Source: Amaranthus tricolor (taxonomy: Eukaryota; Streptophyta; Magnoliopsida; Caryophyllales; Amaranthaceae). Taken from it: 64,000 nucleotides of DNA. A model generated the notes under the pieces. That model saw only the letters and a list, made by a program, of their open reading frames with translations. It had not been told where the DNA came from and searched no databases. Location: contig NC_080048.1 of NCBI RefSeq assembly GCF_026212465.1, positions 38,220,375-38,284,374 on the forward strand, written 5' to 3'. The first letter of the stretch is position 1. Each line of letters starts with the position of its first letter. Positions 11,630 to 23,430 of the stretch are shown piece after piece. The position numbers and the translations under genes are program-made.

Positions 11630-14477
11630 GATTATATTATGTTTCGAATTATTTGATTAAATTTTTTTTATAATTGTATCGTGTAGCATTTTAAAAAAAA
11701 GATTAAGGCATGAGATGACTCTATACTCATATAAAAATGAGTATTTTACCCATCTTATATTTTGGAGCTAATCACGTGAGAGACCGTCTTTCAGTAAAAT
11801 AACCTCAAAATAAGATGTTCATATACTAAGAATTTGTATTAGTAGGCTATTTAAAGTACCTGTGTATGAGGCGTATCTCACGCTGAGACCGCCTCATTCA
11901 AGAATTTGTGTGTATTGTGTATTTTATCATGATAAATTTGTTAACTGGCTTGTACACAATAAGACCCGCATAAGATGAGTGTTGACTGCACACAAACCTG
12001 ATGAGATTCCAACTTACAAATTGGTAATAGGAGTAGCCCATAAAATTTATATATTAATCAACTTTCCTCTAATTATTTATTGTTCGATGTGAAATTACAT
12101 ATGACTTATTTTTCAACATTTTTTTTATCAATTTGCCCCTATGAAGGTGGATGTATTAATTTCAACTTGATGGGCACTAAAGAGTAAAGAGTGAACACTT
12201 GAACCCAACCATTCCAAGCAATTGAAGGAGACAATCAAGGTGGTGGGGCTTGATTCTCAGTGTGTTTGTTAACAGTTGGTAGTTTCAAGTTTACACTTTA
12301 CTTCATATAATCACCTAACAACCTTCTTTTTGACCTTTTTTATTTTCTTATTTATTTTAATTGTGGTAAAATGAAACAAGGGTTTAATGCTTTATGCTCA
12401 ATAAATCATTTTTCTTTGAAAAGTAATATCCTATTTTAATGAATTTGTTTTTTTTTTTTAATTTGATCTTACTATTTTTAATTTCTGGCCCACTATATCT
12501 AACTTCTTAATTTTGATGTCATTTAACAATGGGCAAAATTTATTAAAACACATGATTATGTTGTTTCTAAAATTTTGTATTGATAAGAAAATAAAAGTTT
12601 AACGTTAGCTTTTGATTGAGTTGTAACTTTAAAGATTACTAATATCATACATAATATTAATTTTAAAAGGAAAATGACGAACAGTAAGTCGACAACCCTT
12701 TTAGAGCTTTTTCATTTGTAATTATTTGTTTGAACGAAAGGTCTACATGGATAGTAATACTTTTCATGTGTCTATTTTTGCAAAAAAATATTGGAAAATT
12801 GCATGTGGTAACTCTAAATTTTAAATTTTTTCACGTGGTAGACAAATAATTTTTCAAATCCATGTGGTGACCTCGACTTTCTAACTTTTTCTTGTGGTAG
12901 AAAAAGATAAGATTATTTGTTAGCTTTACGCTATTTTACCCAACGTAATGATTTTTTTTAAAAAATAGAACGTCGTGATCATTCTAATTGACCATGTATA
13001 TCGAAATGAAGTCGAAATAAGTACTTAATTTAACAAAAAACTTACTATTTTGTTTACGACATGGAAAACTTGAAATCTCAGGATTACGACATGAATTTAA
13101 AAAATATTTATGAAAAATAAAAAACTAAGAGTCAATACATGGAATTTTTCAAAAATATTTGTCAATGGTAAAATTACTATATTAGATCTGAATATTGATA
13201 TTACTTTCATATAGTTGCTGATATTAATTAGCAAGACTATCATTTGACAGAATTTAAAAAGTTTACAAGTATTTTTGTTTACCTTAGTTCTATTTACCTA
13301 GATTAAAGGTATCAGTCAAGGAAAAATATTGTTTTAATTGAATTAATCTTTTGGCAAATTCATAATACAAAGAAAATTATTGTACGTTATTTTATGTACA
13401 AAAATATTGTTTATTGAAGATTTTACATGTCTGATGAAATATTACAAATATAGTGTACAAAATTACATTTTTTTGAAGTCATCATACTATAAAATTATTT
13501 TGTGTATAAACATAAAGTATATAATTCAAAGAAAATGTTGTTCTCATTTGATAAACTTTCTTGCAAGGTATATTGACGACCAATTTCTTGTATATAATCA
13601 GTTTAAATTTTGTAATATGCAAGCTTGACTAAGTTATAAGAAGTATTGTCTTGTGTATTATATTATTGATTTGAAGCTATCATATTTTTGACAATACAAA
13701 TTCTTGTGTGAGCCGATATCACCGCGAGATGTTTTCATATATGAGTTGAATAGGTCAATTAATAGAATAATAATTAGCATATGAACTCCTTGTTTTGTGA
13801 CCGTCTCACCGAAAGACGGCCTCTTACAACTCACAAGAGTAGCTCTTCTGACAAAATATGACAAATTATAGTCGGTTTCCTGACTGTTGAGTATGCACAT
13901 CCTCTTTACTCGGGAATAGGTATGGCTTGTCCGCATCTTGCAGGAAACAAATACCCCCCGCCCCTACTCTGCCTTATGCGGGATACTGAGAGTGTCCTTC
14001 TTTCCTTCCTATAGCCGGTCTCTTGAGAGGCCGTCTTTCTGAGAGATGTCTCTCATGAGTCATGCCTAGCTTATTAAAGCTTAATGCTGACTTACTGTAT
14101 CCTTAATCCCTACTTACCGTATTCTTAATACCTACTTAAAATATCCTTAAATACCTACTTACGTCGTCCTTAAATGCCTTCTTACCTTATCCTTAATGTC
14201 TACTTAAAATATCTTAAATGCATACTTACAATATCCTTAATGCCCGCCAAATAAACATGCAGTGCTTACAATATCTTAAATGCCTACATATAATTTTTAG
14301 TGCCCATCAATAAGCGTGAAGTACTTACAATATCTTAAATGCTTACAACAAATATCCTTAATGCTACTTAATGCTACCGAGTAACTTACTCTATATTTTT
14401 TTTATAGACCACTAAAAATGGTCTCTAACAAAGTAACAAGTATTTGTCTACAAATTAAGTGAGCCTTGTTAGTTTCT
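11630..14477. other. Intergenic DNA with palindromic MITE debris and a minisatellite
   Basis: GAGACCGTCT-type motifs occur near 11780, 11890, 13800 and 14025, remnants of a dispersed palindromic repeat. A hairpin-like pair of CACGTGGTAG and CTTGTGGTAG motifs lies near 12830-12900. From about 14090 to 14390 a degenerate repeat of roughly 23-28 bp (core ATCCTTAATGCCTACTTAC) runs in tandem. I support no gene here. Confidence 0.45.
14090..14390. repeat. Degenerate short-period tandem repeat
   Basis: The core ATCCTTAATGCCTACTTAC and variants recur about ten times. It sits just right of GGCCGTCTTTCTGAGAG, a palindromic MITE end. Similar arrays next to similar ends occur at 18520-18780 and 24590-24820. 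Confidence 0.65.
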
Positions 14478-14924
14478 GCAAATGTGAAACAAATAAGCAA
14501 AGTTAACAAAAAAAATTTAAAAATGAACTTCGAGTAAACTTAATTACAAAAATAAACGTCTTTGTGTTCGAGCCTAAGGTTAGGTTAGTTCGCAGTTACT
14601 AACAGCGAACAAAAAAATTGGTCAAAAAAGTCGAAAACAAACAATGTCTTAACATTAGAAGGGACAAAAAACTAAAATATGTTTGTTCGAACAAACATAA
14701 TTTCCATTTTTTGTCTTTTTCTTACAGTATGACATTGTCTCCTTTTTGTCCGTAGTTAATAACTGCGAAAAACAATTTTTGACCTATTTTTTTGTTCGCT
14801 GTTAGTAACTGCAATCTAACCTAACCTTAGGCTCAAACATAAAGACGCTTATTTTCGAAATTAAGTTTACCCAAAGATCATTTTTTTATTTTTTTTTAAA
14901 ATTGCTTATTTATTTCACATTTTC
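14478..14924. mobile_element. Fold-back MITE with 9-bp target duplication (Mutator-like)
   Basis: Two arms of about 130 bp pair: the left begins GCAAATGTGAAACAAATAAG and the reverse complement of the right begins GAAAATGTGAAATAAATAAG. The element is flanked by a perfect 9-bp duplication TTAGTTTCT (14469-14477 and 14925-14933), the size left by Mutator-superfamily transposition. Toward the centre both arms carry CCTAAGGTTAGGTTAG, and the left arm then reads TTCGCAGTTACTAACAGCGA. There is no coding capacity. A related fold-back lies at 17698-18009. Confidence 0.85.
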
Positions 14925-14933
14925 TTAGTTTCT

Positions 14934-15368
14934 CACGAATGTCTTACTAGGCCTAATAAACAAATGGGCCGAACCTTATGTGGCCTAATTCCATCTGTAA
15001 GTATCTGTTAGTTTTTTGCGAAACACATTTAATTCTACAAACACAAAATCTCAACAGCAAGTCTTGTATGACTCATATTAATAGTCTATTAGTAAAAAAA
15101 AAATATATGATAATGAAATCTTGATTCACACTTTACAGAATATAATTTTTTTTTTAATAGTTTTAGCTGACCCATTAATGTGTTTCACTGTGGACAGCCG
15201 CAACAAAAAATTAGTGAATTCTCAAATGAGATTTTGTCCTTAGGTATATTTAGTTTATTAAAATAATTATTTACTATTTTAAAGTAAATAATTAGTAAAA
15301 TAAATTAATTATATAAAATCATCTTATTATAAGACAATTTCATATAATATGAACTGACAAAGACCTAC
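14934..15368. other. Intergenic, AT-rich
   Basis: No gene or clear element is seen. The right part carries a CATCTTATTATAAGACAATTTC-type imperfect palindrome, a relative of the dispersed GACCGTCT family. Confidence 0.35.
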
Positions 15369-15626
15369 TTCTTCTGTTCTGAAATATTCGCTACATAATA
15401 ATTTTTGACTCTATTCATCATTTCAAGCTTATTTTATATATTATGGCTAATGTGTTAAAAAAAATATAGGCAAATAGATTCTTGTTTCAATCGTCTAATC
15501 GCATACTTTCATAATATTAAGTTTTTATAATTTTTAGATGTGTGTAGTTTAATATATAAATGATCAAAATAACATATTGGATTGTGTAAAAAGTCAAATG
15601 TAACAAGTATAGTCAAACGAAAGAAG
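15369..15626. mobile_element. Stowaway-type MITE (258 bp)
   Basis: It begins CTTCTTCTGTTCTG and ends GTCAAACGAAAGAAG, flanked by TA at 15367-15368 and 15627-15628. The interior is AT-rich and non-coding. Confidence 0.65.
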
Positions 15627-15628
15627 TA

Positions 15629-16317
15629 CAAGATAGTAACAAATATTCATGTTTCTTCCATACTTTTCTCACAATAAAAATACTTCTGATCTTTTTTGTT
15701 TGTCCACTTTAAGTTTTTCCACTTTATAAGAGAGAAATTTAAATTTGATTTTTAGGTATTGTTGTTTTGTTTTGATTTGGACTCAAAAAATGTGGGTTTT
15801 CTTCAGATTTGATGCTTTATTTTCCTTGTTGCACATCGTCATCAACAAGTAAGCATCAAAGAACAATTTATTTTAGGGTTGTAGAACATTTTGTATTCTG
15901 CCTTTCGTCTCTATCTTATTCCCCATTTTTTGATTTTCATTGCAGTTTTTATTTTCTCAATTCTTTCATTATTTCTTTAATGGTGATATAATTGTATTTT
16001 ACTTTAACTGATAACTGACATAATTTAAAATCAACCCGATAACCTAAATATGGGATCACTATCGAGACAAATTTATATCTAGCCATATTGAAACATGATG
16101 GCTTTGGCCTTTGTGTCTCTCTCGATGAAAAATATCACAACACGTTTAGGGATGAAACATTTCGACTATCGAGTATCTCACTCAAGCGGTGGGTCCACAG
16201 CAACACTGCCACGTCAATCTGAATGTAATTCAAACTTTAATTTCTTTCATGTCGCTATTTGTTGATGTTAACCTATTAACCCATTCTTGTGGCTTTAACT
16301 CTACTCGAATTCTTATA
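15629..16317. other. Intergenic, no supported gene
   Basis: One short open frame near 15810-15990 has no recognisable similarity and no splice or promoter context that I trust. Confidence 0.35.
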
Positions 16318-16530
16318 CTTCCTCCATTACAAATTTAGTTATTTTGATTTTTTATATACCACACTATATACATTTAAAAATTATAAAAATTTAATATTAT
16401 GTAAGTATGCATTAAACGATTCAAACAAAATCTCACTTGACTATATTTTTTCTTACACATTAGTCACAATATATAAATTAAGCTTGAACGATAAATAGTG
16501 TTAAAAACGAGTATTTTAAAACGGAGGAAG
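16318..16530. mobile_element. Stowaway-type MITE (213 bp)
   Basis: The ends are CTTCCTCCATTA and, on the other strand, CTTCCTCCGTTT, flanked by TA at 16316-16317 and 16531-16532. It is non-coding. Confidence 0.75.
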
Positions 16531-16532
16531 TA

Positions 16533-17482
16533 TGAGACAGGTATCATAATGAGATTATTTTTATTGGGTTCGTCCATATATATTTAGTGTCTTAAAGTAA
16601 TTACTCACATTTTTAAGTGATTAATTAGAAAAATAAATTAATCATATGATTCTAGCTATCTCATGACGAAACCATTTCATATTAGACGAGTTGACAACTC
16701 TAAGCCTCCATAAGACAGGTATTATGTACTTGTGTTACTTAGAGTTTAGGGGTCTCGAAAAATGAGGTTGGGTTGGATTTCAGGTTAGAAAATTTTTTAA
16801 TCTAAACCTAATCCGTTCAATTAATTATGTTAAAAATCATTTAGAGTTTTTTGTTTTTATTTTTACTGATTTTAATATTGATTTCATCTTTTTTAGACCT
16901 TAATTTTGATTCTTTTTAATTAGTTGTTTATTTTTTTTTATCATACTATAAAAACTAAAAAGTATTAAATAAATTAAGTTCAAATTATACTTGTTGTTTT
17001 AACTTGAAAATAACTTGTTTAATTTAATGGATTATATAAGTTTGTTTTAGATTTAAAATTTTGACTTTAGCCTTAAAATTTTTATTAGGATGATTTAATG
17101 TATATTTATAGCATTAAAATGACAACTTATATCCTTACAATGAGTTATTACAATTTTAAAAATGATCCTAAATTATGAGTATTAAAATGATCACTCAAAA
17201 CTTTAAATTGCTTATTTACAATCTTAAAGTTATTATTTATAATTTTTAAATAATCAATTAAAAAAAAAGCTAATTTTATAGATCTGTTTCATGGCCGAGA
17301 AAATTCGATATAAGACAACGACAAGCTGTTTTTTAAGAACTCATATAGCCTTTTGTTTTGTTGATAACGATTTGACGTACACGTGCATGGGGACTGGTCT
17401 TCACGTGATAGAAAACGATTACATGTACAAGATAGGTACAACACGTGGCCCAAATTTTTGAGGGCCTAACTTTTGTGAATTA
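16533..17482. other. Intergenic, decayed repeats
   Basis: AT-rich sequence with a degenerate short-period array near 17090-17260, of the same style as that at 18520-18780. No gene. Confidence 0.35.
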
Positions 17483-17693
17483 GTCCTTCCTATTTATCTT
17501 AAGTTTTCCATTTTATCTTATATATAATTAAAAATTATAAACAATTAATATTAATAATCTTTACATCAAAATGAATCAAATAAGATTCCACATGACTATG
17601 TTTTAACTTATAGGTTAATAATAAAATGCAATTTAAGAGATAAATAAATAGTGTTTCAAAAGTAAATGGAACACCTAAGGTGAATAGGGGGAG
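17483..17693. mobile_element. Stowaway-type MITE (211 bp), diverged
   Basis: The ends are GTCCTTCCTATTTATCTTAAG-like on the left and, on the other strand, CTCCCCCTATTCACCTTAGG on the right, with TA on both sides (17481-17482 and 17694-17695). The interior shares ATGAATCAAATAAGATTCCA with the copy at 7537. Confidence 0.6.
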
Positions 17694-17697
17694 TATT

Positions 17698-18009
17698 AAA
17701 ATAGATAAGATAAATTATCAAAAAAAAAAAAAAGTATGGAATAAGACAAAAATTAACTTATTTCTAAAAGTAAGCGTCTAATTTCCACATCTGAGGTTTG
17801 GTTCTGTTCGCAGTTCAGGTGCTTAATTTTTTAAAAAGGCAAAGAAGCTGTTCCCAGTTAATAACTGGGAAACAGGGCTGTTGACTTTTTTAAACTAACT
17901 GCGAACAGAACTAAACCTTAGGTTTGGAAACTAGACACTTATTTTTAGAAATAAGTTGATTTTCGTCTTATTTTGTGCATTTTTTTTAATAATTTATCTT
18001 ATCTATTTC
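17698..18009. mobile_element. Fold-back MITE related to that at 14478
   Basis: The arms are about 120 bp: AAATAGATAAGATAAATTAT on the left pairs with the same sequence inverted at the right end. Toward the centre both arms carry AGGTTTGGTTCTGTTCGCAG or its close variant, the motif shared with the 14478 fold-back. No convincing target duplication was found, and it abuts the Stowaway-type element on its left. Confidence 0.7.
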
Positions 18010-18224
18010 ATTTTTTCAACTTTTGTTAAAGTTTAAGGTTTACCACAAGTTTTGTATGTTATTGATTTAAGATCGTCAATCGTTATTATAATAATTAACT
18101 CATTATTTTAATTAATCACTTTTAGATTATAACATTTTTCTAATTGATTATCTTTATGCGGGGCCTCTTACCTTTGGGGGGTAAAATTGACCGCTTTCTT
18201 CTAGTACTCCCTCTTAAGGAAGTA

Positions 18225-18310
18225 CGGATATGGATTGTCCGTCACCTTCCCTCACCCAGACCCTGTCTTCAAGCGGGATATTGGGTTGATGGTGATGATG
18301 ATGACGACTT
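18225..18310 (+). mobile_element. Possible SINE 3' end, truncated
   Basis: The stretch contains CTCACCCAGACCCTGTCTT, then GCGGGATATTGGGTTGATGG and a GATGATGATG tail. This resembles the 3' half of plant Au-type SINEs. Similar remnants lie near 24480-24572 and 13935-14000. No 5' promoter box region is seen, so all would be truncated copies. Confidence 0.4.
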
Positions 18311-18422
18311 TAAGGTTATAAGTGATTATTTTAAGTCTATAAAAGTAATTCTCTTAAAATTGTAAGTGATTACTTTAAAATAGTAACCAATAAGTGGACA
18401 TTGGGTCAATGCAATAGAATTC

Positions 18423-18488
18423 GTCTCACCATTAGATCGTCTCATTTGAGAATATATATTCTCTAATGAGACGGTCTTATGGTGAGAC
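18423..18488. repeat. 66-bp palindrome
   Basis: The left half GTCTCACCATTAGATCGTCT pairs with the right half AGACGGTCTTATGGTGAGAC around an AATATATATT centre, so the segment can extrude as a hairpin. It belongs to the GAGACGGTCTC-type repeat seen throughout the window. Confidence 0.85.
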
Positions 18489-18519
18489 CATCTCTGTTGG
18501 ATTAGTCTAATTTATAGTT

Positions 18520-18780
18520 AAAGCATTAAAGTGATGACCTATAACCTTAAAGTGGTCACTTATAATCTTAAATTTATAACCTTAAATAATTACCTACAAT
18601 ATTAAAGTAATCACTTTTTATAGTCTTACTATAATCATTTATAAACTTAAAATGATAACTTACAATCTTAAAATTGATCACTTATATTCTTAAAGTGACA
18701 AGTTATAATCTTAAAATGATTACTTATAGTTTTAAGTGATTATTTTTTATAGTCTTAGAATGATTTTTTACAATTTTTAA
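18520..18780. repeat. Degenerate CTTAAAGTGATCACTTATAA tandem array
   Basis: The core CTTAAAGTGATCACTTATAA and variants recur about ten times with a spacing near 22-25 bp. The array lies between GAGACGGTCT-type ends at 18423-18495 and about 18820-18845, so it may be the interior of one composite MITE. Confidence 0.6.
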
Positions 18781-19355
18781 GTGATCAATATGAAAAATTG
18801 ACTGATTATATAAGTCTATTTTATAATAAAACGATCTCATACGAAACTAGTTGTAACGAGAAAATAAACATAGTAACAAAGAAGGGTAAGAAATACAATT
18901 AGAGCAAGGGCCTCATATTACAAAATTTATTCACAAAATAATACTCTTACATTGGATAGAGAGAAGAGACGCTAAGAAACAATATATATACGGTATCCCA
19001 AACAAGTGAAAAAAAGAGCGTAATCTAAGTTAAGGAGGTCTAAATTAAAACTCGGGTCATTTGATAAAAAACCCTATAAATATTTTATTGAGTGACATAT
19101 AACATAGAAATTAATAATCGATTTGATTCAACAACCACCACACATATAAAGGTACGTGGGCCCGAAGCGACAACGAAAAAGTGAATAAGTTTCATCTAAA
19201 AGTAGAATATGTCGTCAAATTTGTGTTTGACCAATGGCGGATCTTCACATTCGCTGACAAAGGTCAAATCTCAAATCTTGAAAATTTTCGTAACGCTTAA
19301 ATTTTTACTTTTCTTATAAAAAATTATTCAAGATCTATCATTATATATTAATTAA

Positions 19356-21509
19356 TTAAGCACAAGAAGGAGGTATCTTGAAAATGCCTTGACGTTGGAG
19401 CTCCACTAAGACGGTGTCGGTAGATGGAGGCTTTAACCCTATCGGGAGTGGTTGCCATGGTTTTGCTAAAACGTCACCAATCGCCGCGTCTATGCTCTCC
19501 TTAGACTATCATAAAAAAGAACGTACATGAATTCATATTAGTTTACGTTAACTTACAAATGTCACGTCTAAACTCAATTTAATAATTGGAAATGAAGTAA
19601 AAAATACTAAAAGAAAAATTAAGAGTTTTTTTAGGTGAAAAATATTCTTTCCATTATTTAATAAAGTTTCTTCAAGAAATATTCATGTGCATGCTTAATA
19701 ATAAATTTAGTAGGAAAAATATAGGGACCATAATTAATAAATTTTTTTTTATAAAATTTTTGGTAAGTATATGGAGACCATAATGAATATAAAAATGTCA
19801 AAATGAAGTTAGTGAAATATATGTGTGGACCATAAACGTTATTAAATTATTGAAATGAGGATAAAATTTGTGATATAAATAGAAAGATTTTTAAAACAAC
19901 AAATAGAACGCATCCAAAACAAATGAAAACCTCTTTGAGAAACGGAAGAAGTATTAATAATTGGAAAATACGATAAGAAACAATAGAAAAGTAAGAGTTC
20001 TTTTAGATGAACATAAATATATGTAGCAATAAAATAATAAAATATACTACTTTTTCTGTTTTTATTTGTTCTTGTCAAATAGAATTTATAAATTTTAGTG
20101 TTAAATTTTTATTATAATTTTTCATCAATTTATATGAAAAACTTATTCATGTTGGATATTGACATTCAATATATATTTTTTAAACATCAACTTTTCATAA
20201 TATATTTTTTAAAACTCTTTATTTAACTTTTAAATTTGCATTAAAATCTGTAAAAAAGAAGAGCAAATAAAAAAAAATTAACTCTTTTTAATTTATGTCA
20301 AATTTTTTTCGGAGAAGTGTAGCTATTAATAAAAAGTTAAAGAAAAAAGCAAAACGTACCGGATGAGGGTCAATGGAAGAGTGGGACCCAGACTGAGGTG
20401 GTGGTTGAGGGAGAAGGCCATGTTGATCTGGTTTGAACATTGTATTTGTATGGGATGGGATCCCTTGAACTGGAACTTGTGCTACTTCCACTCTCTACAA
20501 GTTATAACATCCTTTCTCATGTTAGTATCATTTAACTTTAAAACCCATGGTGAATATTTAAACATAATTCTTAAAATATCTTTTTATTCTTGTGGTGCAA
20601 ATTTATTTGCCATAAAAATTGGCAATATTATTTGTCTTCATTTAAAATATTTCTTCAATGATTTTAAATAGGAATCTTTGACAAAATAACTTATTTGACA
20701 ATTTTTTTTTATTTAGTTACAGTTACAAATAAATGAATGAGTGATCAAATCATAATATTAGGGTTTAGTAAAATAGTTGGTTTTACAACGACTTGTTAAT
20801 TATAAACCAATTAATTTATAATAAGTTGCTCCTACTAGCCATATTCAAATTAATCACTTCAACTAGTTAATTATAAACATTTTGATACTAATTTTCAAAA
20901 ATCAATATTGAATAATATCCTTTTATTTTATAATAAAAAATATAGCAAATTTATTAGGACAAACCAGATAAAAAAAATAATAAATAATATTACTAAAGTT
21001 ATATAATAATTTGAAAAATTGATAAGGAAACACCCAAATTACAAAACTTCAAGGGACCAATTTGATACTATATGTGTGGTGGGGTGATGATAGTGGGGTG
21101 AAAACAACAAGCAAGTACAGGAGAAAATTTTCATTTAATTATTTCACTTATGGATATTCTTATATTCTTATTATTAAGTTTCCATTATGGTTTATACCAA
21201 TTTAATTGTAATTATTTGTTGATATTAGATTATGTTGTGGATATTATTATGAAATTTAGTAAATTTACATAAATACATAATATACTTATATATTAAAACA
21301 CTTTATGATTAATCAATCATACATTTTTCAGGAGATCTCAATCTAAATATCATATCTAGTTAACTATTTTCATTATAACTATATTTTTTAATTCGGTTAG
21401 CTACATTTTAGATTCTGATATAAGTTTTTTGTAGCATAAATATTACAAGATAAATGTGACAAAGAAAAATATCACTTAAATATCTAAACTCTATAAATAT
21501 ATTCAATAT

Positions 21510-21550
<41 letters not shown>

Positions 21551-23069
21551 ATGAACTTACTCTTTGTTGTGTTAAGTGCCAAAATGATGGATTGGGTGCC
21601 CATGTTGGTGTTAGTGGACAAGTTGAAGGAACAACATTAAGTTGTTTAGGCCACATTGGCATAGGTACCCTAGCTTGAGGATGGCCCCAAACATGAAGTG
21701 GTCTAAATGAAGGATGGTGCATGTTTGTCATCGGAGGGTAACCCATTGTTGGTGGATACCATGTACTCATATTACCACCACCACCTTTTCCGCCTCTCAT
21801 TGAACTCGTCCGATTCATTGCCTCCGTTTCCCTAGCTAATAAATGTTTTCGATGTGATCGATATTTCTGAAAATATATCGTACAACATTTAGTTTCATAA
21901 ACTTAAAATTATACAAATAAAATTCTCAAAATACTGAAGTATTAAAAATTAATGATTATATAGCTATAAATAACGTCAATGCAATGGTGACTAAAAATGT
22001 GACATATAAAGATTTGTGAAGAAAATGAGTCATCAAAATATGGAGAAACAAATCTCTTCGATAAAAATGTGTTACTTTTTCACTGAAAAGGTGTTACTTT
22101 TGCAAAAAAAAATGTTATTATTATTTTAAAAAAAATCTGATAGTTTTAAGCAAACAAGAATGTTACTTTCAGAAAAAAAATATAAATACAAAGTAACACG
22201 TTTTTTTCTAAAAGTAACACTTATTTGCCTAAAAGTATATTTTTTTTTTCTAAAAAAGGTAACACTCTTTTGCCTAAAAGTAATACTTTTTTGTATGCAA
22301 ACTCGTGAATTGTTTGTATTATTGTATATAAAATACTTCAGTCTACACTTTTAATTAAACAAATCATTTCAATTTTGTTTAAATTATTATCTACACTTTT
22401 TATTTTATTCAATATATTATTATTTAAAATTGATAATAAGCTGATCTTACTTAACAATAAAAAATAACATTGATCCACGAATGGAAGTTAATTTTGATAA
22501 ATTAAGTTTAAATTAAATTTAAACAATAAAAAAGAAAAAACCTGAAGATGGCTAGCAATATTATGTCGAGTTAGACAATGATTTCCCATAAGCTCTAATA
22601 TCCTTGAAGGTACTGCCTTATCCACTCCTAGCTGTTCAACTACCTGCACAAATCTCCGGTGAAGCTCCGGTGTCCAATCCACCTTCGTTTTTCGCTTCGT
22701 TTGATTGTTGTTGTTGTTGTTATTGCTGTTGTCGTTGTTGTTATCATTGTTTTTTCTATTGTTGTTAGTTGGACAAGATGATGATGATGAAGAATTTGAT
22801 TCCAATTTCTTATTTATTTTTATCTCTTCTTTTCTGGGATCATCTTTCTTTTGCTTCTCAAAAACAACATCATTAACAACTTCATCATATCCATTAAATA
22901 GATCCGGCAATAGACTCGGATCCATTTCAAGATCCGGCAACTCATGCAAATACTCAACACCAAAAAGATCATCAAAATCAATATTGTCCAACAAGTTTGC
23001 TTCTGAGAATTCTTCACTTCTCATTGAGAAATCTCCCTCCATATTGCTTAAAGGGGATACTTGCAGCAT
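19356..23069 (-). CDS. GLK: GOLDEN2-LIKE (GLK) transcription factor
   Basis: Four exons (22542-23069, 21561-21866, 20360-20494, 19356-19499) join in phase 0 to 370 codons plus stop. Residues 1-60 are acidic with the GLK signature [10 protein letters not shown]...LPDLEMDP. An S- and N-rich linker follows. The GARP (Myb-like) DNA-binding domain spans about residues 125-185, with [20 protein letters not shown] and a helix-3 [10 protein letters not shown], and is split by intron 1 right after SHLQ. Then come HVWGHPQ, MWPKQL and finally the GCT box ([28 protein letters not shown] end). Known GLKs activate nuclear photosynthesis genes and drive chloroplast development. Intron 2 holds a run of about 36 A and intron 1 a degenerate AAAAGTAACACTTT repeat. 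Which member (GLK1 or GLK2) is unclear. Confidence 0.95.
21513..21547. repeat. Poly-A tract in GLK intron 2
   Basis: A run of about 35 A immediately downstream (in gene terms) of the exon 2 splice donor at 21560. It is poly-T in the transcript, a few bases after the donor. Confidence 0.9.
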
Positions 23070-23083
23070 ATCTATTCGTCGTA

Positions 23084-23430
23084 GGCTAAAAAATCTCTAC
23101 AGACAATAAATATAAATAGAATTAATAATATTCAAAAGTATCAATCGTAGCCTAGAGAATCTCTACAGGTAACAAATGTAGATGGTATTAATGATACTCA
23201 AAAGTACCTCTGATATAGGGGTGAAAAAAAAAGCCCTCGACCACTAGAGAATCTCTACAGGCAAAAATAGATGGAATTAATGATACTCAAAAGTGCCCCT
23301 GGCACAAGATTGAAAGAAAAAATCTTCGATCACTAGAGATTCTCTATAGATAACAAATAAATGGAATGAATAATACTCAAACGTACTCCTATTACAAGGG
23401 TGAAAGAAAAAGCCCTCGACCACTAGTCTA
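23084..23430. repeat. Tandem repeat just upstream of GLK, about 4 units
   Basis: The unit AGAGAATCTCTACAGG...AATGATACTCAAAAGTAC...GGGTGAAAGAAAAAGCCCTC recurs, with the AATCTCTAC anchor near 23091, 23158, 23250 and 23338 (spacings 66-92 bp). It begins about 15 bp upstream of the GLK start codon, so it forms the 5' leader or proximal promoter. CACTAGAGA or ACTAG marks the junctions. Confidence 0.85.

Noticed and set aside
15809..15991. Short plus-strand frame MMLYFPCCTSSS
   Set aside because: Only 60 codons, no family resemblance, no promoter or splice support.
20288..20491. Independent small gene starting at 20491
   Set aside because: The first codon is GTG and the segment is exon 3 of GLK between a TTGTAG acceptor and a GTACGT donor.
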